64,000 nt of DNA, taken from the NCBI GenBank assembly GCA_009777245.1, contig WRMF01000005.1, positions 1-64,000 on the forward strand, read 5' to 3'. A model generated the notes under the pieces. The model worked only from the letters and a program-made list of their open reading frames with translations. It was not told the origin of the DNA and made no database searches. Position 1 is the first letter of the stretch. The number at the start of each line of letters is the position of its first letter. Below are positions 55,367-64,000 of the stretch, piece by piece. Position numbers and translations under genes: made by a program. This DNA comes from Betaproteobacteria bacterium (GTDB lineage Bacteria; Pseudomonadota; Gammaproteobacteria; Burkholderiales; Rhodocyclaceae).

Positions 55367-55999
55367 TTATCGCAGCTTGCGGGTTATCGCTATTCCACTG
55401 CCATCCATGTGCACGAAATGGGTTTCCAAATCGGGATTTGTGGTAATCGCTCGAATGAAGGCAGGATCGGGGCGCGGCGATCTCGCGTTGTGCGTGACGA
55501 TAAGACCGCCGACATTCAGCTTGGGCAGGAGTTGTTCGAGATAGTGGACATAGCCGGATGGATCGGCGTCAAGAAACAACAGGTCAATCGGGCCTTGCAC
55601 ACGGGCGATCTCCACATGGGCGTCTCCGGTAACGACGGTGATAATATCCGCCAGTCCCGCCTGTTTGAAGCGTCCCCGCGCCTCTTCGGCATTTTTGGCA
55701 TTAATCTCAAAGGTCGTCAAACTACCGCCGGTTCGCAACAGGCCGAGACCAAGCCATAAGCCGGAATAGCCCCGGAACGTGCCGATCTCGACGACATGAC
55801 GCGCGTTGTTTTCCTCAACGAGTTGGCGGAGCAGTTCGCCGTCGGCGCGCGGCACGCTCATGTCGCCCCACCGCGCGCGCTCAAAGGCGCTGATTGCTTC
55901 TAACACCAGCCCCTCCCGCTCTTTGCCCTCCTCCGCCGCAGCGATAGTTCCGATAATGGCGAAGACGAACATGCAGGCAATCAGGCTTATACGGCTCAT
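55367..55999 (-). CDS. exported O-methyltransferase-like protein
   Basis: From ATG 55999 the protein has 210 residues and starts with a signal-peptide-like segment, MSRISLIACMFVFAIIGTIA followed by AAEEGKE. The rest is a caffeoyl-CoA-type O-methyltransferase fold: HVVEIGTFRGYSGLWLGLG as SAM motif I, LTTFEINAKNAEEARGRFK, and LFLDADPSGYVHYLEQLLPKL. In classical members the metal-binding pair after this stretch is DN; here it reads HN in LIVTHNARS, so metal binding may be altered. An upstream in-frame start would hide the signal, but no good ribosome binding site supports either. The gene is 181 bases from the lipoprotein methyltransferase gene on the same strand. Confidence 0.8.
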   Translation of the reverse strand: MSRISLIACMFVFAIIGTIAAAEEGKEREGLVLEAISAFERARWGDMSVPRADGELLRQLVEENNARHVVEIGTFRGYSGLWLGLGLLRTGGSLTTFEINAKNAEEARGRFKQAGLADIITVVTGDAHVEIARVQGPIDLLFLDADPSGYVHYLEQLLPKLNVGGLIVTHNARSPRPDPAFIRAITTNPDLETHFVHMDGSGIAITRKLR

Positions 56000-56237
56000 T
56001 GGAACACGCTGAAGTAATCGGATTTTTGTTGAATGGCTCCAGAGGAGCGAAGCGTTTTTTGGCATATGCATGAAAGAAGCGGGAAATCGCCTTGCAGCGC
56101 CCTCCAAATCCCGCAGAACGTAACAAATGACATTGTAGCTATATCCAAACAATGCGTCAAATGCCGGAGCAAAAATAGTTCGCGCGAAGCGATTGTAAGG
56201 TGCGGTCGCTCTTTCGCGTCTAACTATCTGTAATTTT

Positions 56238-56264
56238 GTAGAGGTTAAAAAATTTTAACCCCTA
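56238..56264. repeat. AT-core palindrome, family B copy 3
   Basis: GTAGAGGTTAAAAA is followed by ATTTTAACCCCTA. It is imperfect compared with 3158-3185, and both copies are followed by AGCGGCG. Confidence 0.72.
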
Positions 56265-56342
56265 AAGCGGCGGGCAGTAGCAATTTTGTGTTGCTACTGA
56301 TCGAAAAATACTCATCAAAACAATCAGTTAAACACATTGCTG

Positions 56343-56376
56343 CAATGCAAAGTTGATACTGCCTTTACAAAGGGAG
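56343..56376 (+). repeat. 34-bp dispersed repeat, family D copy 2
   Basis: CAATGCAAAGTTGATACTGC followed by CTTTACAAAGGGAG differs from 40073-40106 by one base. Confidence 0.85.
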
Positions 56377-56420
56377 CTTGCAGACGGCAACCGGGGGCGG
56401 GGGAGAGGGTTCTGTCTGCC

Positions 56421-56448
56421 GTAGGGGCGAATAATTATTCGCCCCTAC
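56421..56448. repeat. 28-bp perfect palindrome GTAGGGGCGAATAA
   Basis: GTAGGGGCGAATAA is followed directly by its exact reverse complement. It shares the GTAGGGG end with family B but has a different core. Confidence 0.85.
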
Positions 56449-56507
56449 CAAGGACAATAGCAAAGCAAGAAGTTAGTTTTACGATGCAGCGTCACTTGCT
56501 TGAAGCG

Positions 56508-62768
<6,261 letters not shown>

Positions 62769-62806
62769 GTTTTTTTACCTCCGGCAAATTCATTTCTGGT
62801 CGCGGG

Positions 62807-63853
62807 TCAATTTGGTTTTACCGCCTTGAATTTATTACTGACTGAGTAAAACAAATCCGCGATGAAGGGATCAAACTGCGTGCCCGCCCCTTCCACGATG
62901 ATGTTTACTGCTTCCTCATGCGAAAGCGCCTTTTTGTATGGTCTTTCGGAAACCAGCGCGTCATATACGTCTGCAAACGACATGATCCGCCCCTGAAGCG
63001 GAATACTTGCGCCTTTCAACCCGTGCGGATAACCCTTGCCGTCCCAGCGTTCATGGTGATAGCCCGCGAAAAATCTGGCATTTTTCAAAAATTCCTCATC
63101 TCCCACACGGGAAATGATTTGACCGATAATCCGCTCTCCTTCCGCAGCGTGGGTTTTCATGATTTCGAATTCTTCGTCCGTCAACTTGCCAGGCTTGTTC
63201 AGGATAACGTCCGAAATAGATATTTTGCCCACATCATGCAAACGCGCGGAAGACACGAACATCTCAATGTCAAGATCGTAAACCTCGTCAACATAAACAC
63301 CCCGCTCCAGCATGGCATCCAGCAATATTTTTATATATAACGTCGTGCGCTCAATATGGCCGCCCGTCACGTAGTCGCGGCTTTCGACCATATCCGCCAG
63401 AACAAACACTATGCCGTTCTGCAAATGCTGAAGCTGCTCCGTTCGCTCTCTAAGCGCCTGCGTCTGTTCATGGATAAGCGCGTCAATATCCAAATGGGTT
63501 TTTATGCGGTTCAAAAGCACAGGCGCGGAAAACGGCTTTATGATAAAATCAATCGCGCCCAGTTGAAAACCGCGCACTTCCGCAGTAACGTCAGCCATGC
63601 TTGTCAGAAATATAACCGGAATATCCGCCTGGGCAACATTGGCCTTCAAACGGCGCAACGCCGCAAAACCGTCAATCTCCGGCATTTTGATGTCCAACAA
63701 AATCAAGTCTGGCGTAACCCTGCCGTTTTCAATGAGATTGAACATCTTTGCCGCCGAGGGCAAGGTCATAACCCGATAATGTTCCTTCAGCGCATCTCTC
63801 GCCATAGACAGGTTTGTATCATTGTCATCCACTACAAAAATCGTTTTCTGCAC
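62807..63853 (-). CDS. response regulator with HD-GYP phosphodiesterase domain (second copy)
   Basis: The 348-residue protein has a receiver domain (residues 1-122, Asp54 in LLDIKMPEI, lysine in IIKPF) and an HD-GYP domain with HDVGK at 206-210 and HHERWDGKGYP at 266-276, so it should hydrolyse c-di-GMP. It is the first gene of the pair with the giant hybrid kinase, 38 bases upstream of it. It shares its layout with the regulator at 18019 but differs enough in sequence to be an old paralogue. Confidence 0.95.
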   Translation of the reverse strand: MQKTIFVVDDNDTNLSMARDALKEHYRVMTLPSAAKMFNLIENGRVTPDLILLDIKMPEIDGFAALRRLKANVAQADIPVIFLTSMADVTAEVRGFQLGAIDFIIKPFSAPVLLNRIKTHLDIDALIHEQTQALRERTEQLQHLQNGIVFVLADMVESRDYVTGGHIERTTLYIKILLDAMLERGVYVDEVYDLDIEMFVSSARLHDVGKISISDVILNKPGKLTDEEFEIMKTHAAEGERIIGQIISRVGDEEFLKNARFFAGYHHERWDGKGYPHGLKGASIPLQGRIMSFADVYDALVSERPYKKALSHEEAVNIIVEGAGTQFDPFIADLFYSVSNKFKAVKPN

Positions 63854-63887
63854 GTCTGTTCTCCCTATATTTGCCTTGAACCAACGC

Positions 63888-63980
63888 TGCGGTTGTAAGC
63901 CGCCCCGAAAGTCGGGGCTTCCTCGCCGCTGGTGCTGCGGTGGCGAACCGCCCGAGAGGTCGGGGCTTACTCGCCGCTGA
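63888..63980. repeat. tandem degenerate hairpin repeats, family F copies 3 and 4
   Basis: Two units of about 46 bp follow each other, each with CGCCCCGAAAGTCGGGGC or a similar hairpin and ending CTCGCCGCTG. Read on the minus strand they give GCGAGGAAGCCCC, as in the copy at 17982-18015. The array sits directly upstream of the HD-GYP gene and may run past the window edge. Confidence 0.55.
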
Positions 63981-64000
63981 TGAGGGGAGCCTCAATCTCC

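Larger units (their letters stand above)
56000..56507. other. 508-bp non-coding gap with four repeat families
   Basis: No gene is seen. The gap holds family B copy 3 (56238-56264), family D copy 2 (56343-56376) and a second perfect palindrome at 56421-56448. Around 56280-56340 the sequence is AT-rich without features. Confidence 0.6.

Overview
The window reads as a chromosomal segment of a Gram-negative bacterium, most likely a betaproteobacterium. The evidence is the metX-metW pair, the run hisF-hisI-hisE-hinT-tatABC, accB-accC-prmA, a phasin (polyhydroxyalkanoate granules), a monofunctional RelA, a PduO-type cobalamin adenosyltransferase, and ypjD-corB divergent from ffh. Rhodocyclales-like orders fit (many c-di-GMP and hybrid-kinase genes, PaaK, cytochrome c peroxidase), but the order cannot be fixed from this sequence alone. 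I ran no database search; all family calls come from motifs and recall.

Layout. 1-2.9 kb: the start of an M61 peptidase gene running off the left edge, a small lipoprotein, a PP2C phosphatase and a cobalamin adenosyltransferase. 3.6-10.8 kb: a dense plus-strand housekeeping block (metXW, hisFIE, hinT, tatABC, an OmpR-type response regulator and its kinase). 11-17.5 kb: metallophosphoesterase, tRNA-Ala, corB-ypjD back to back with ffh, and mltB. 18-23.6 kb: a 1451-residue hybrid kinase followed by an HD-GYP regulator. 24.3-26.8 kb: an AT-rich single-chain restriction-methylase. 26.8-36.1 kb: argD-argF, relA, tRNA-Thr, aroQ, accB-accC-prmA and phasin. 36.7-39.8 kb: a lipid A/LPS modification operon (methyltransferase, phosphoethanolamine transferase, sugar kinase broken by an in-frame stop). 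40.2-50.2 kb: rmuC, paaK, a GGDEF-EAL protein, a cytochrome c/cytochrome c peroxidase pair, tldD and a membrane protein. 50.2-51.1 kb: a HigBA-like toxin-antitoxin pair inside nested repeats. 51.2-56 kb: creC, an amino-acid permease and two methyltransferase-like proteins that both carry export signals. 56.5-63.9 kb: a 2086-residue hybrid kinase with four tandem near-identical PAS units, encoded just after an HD-GYP regulator.

Two themes stand out. One is c-di-GMP and phosphorelay signalling: two separate hybrid-kinase/HD-GYP modules in opposite gene order plus a GGDEF-EAL protein. The other is repeat load: the non-coding gaps hold at least six families of short dispersed repeats (inverted-repeat elements around GGGAAT palindromes, a 14+14 bp perfect palindrome, a CGCTTTCCGCAAATAACGCG repeat, IS200/IS605-like hairpins and others), together with decayed fragments of a transposase and of a large surface protein. 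No complete transposase, CRISPR array, prophage or rRNA gene is present.
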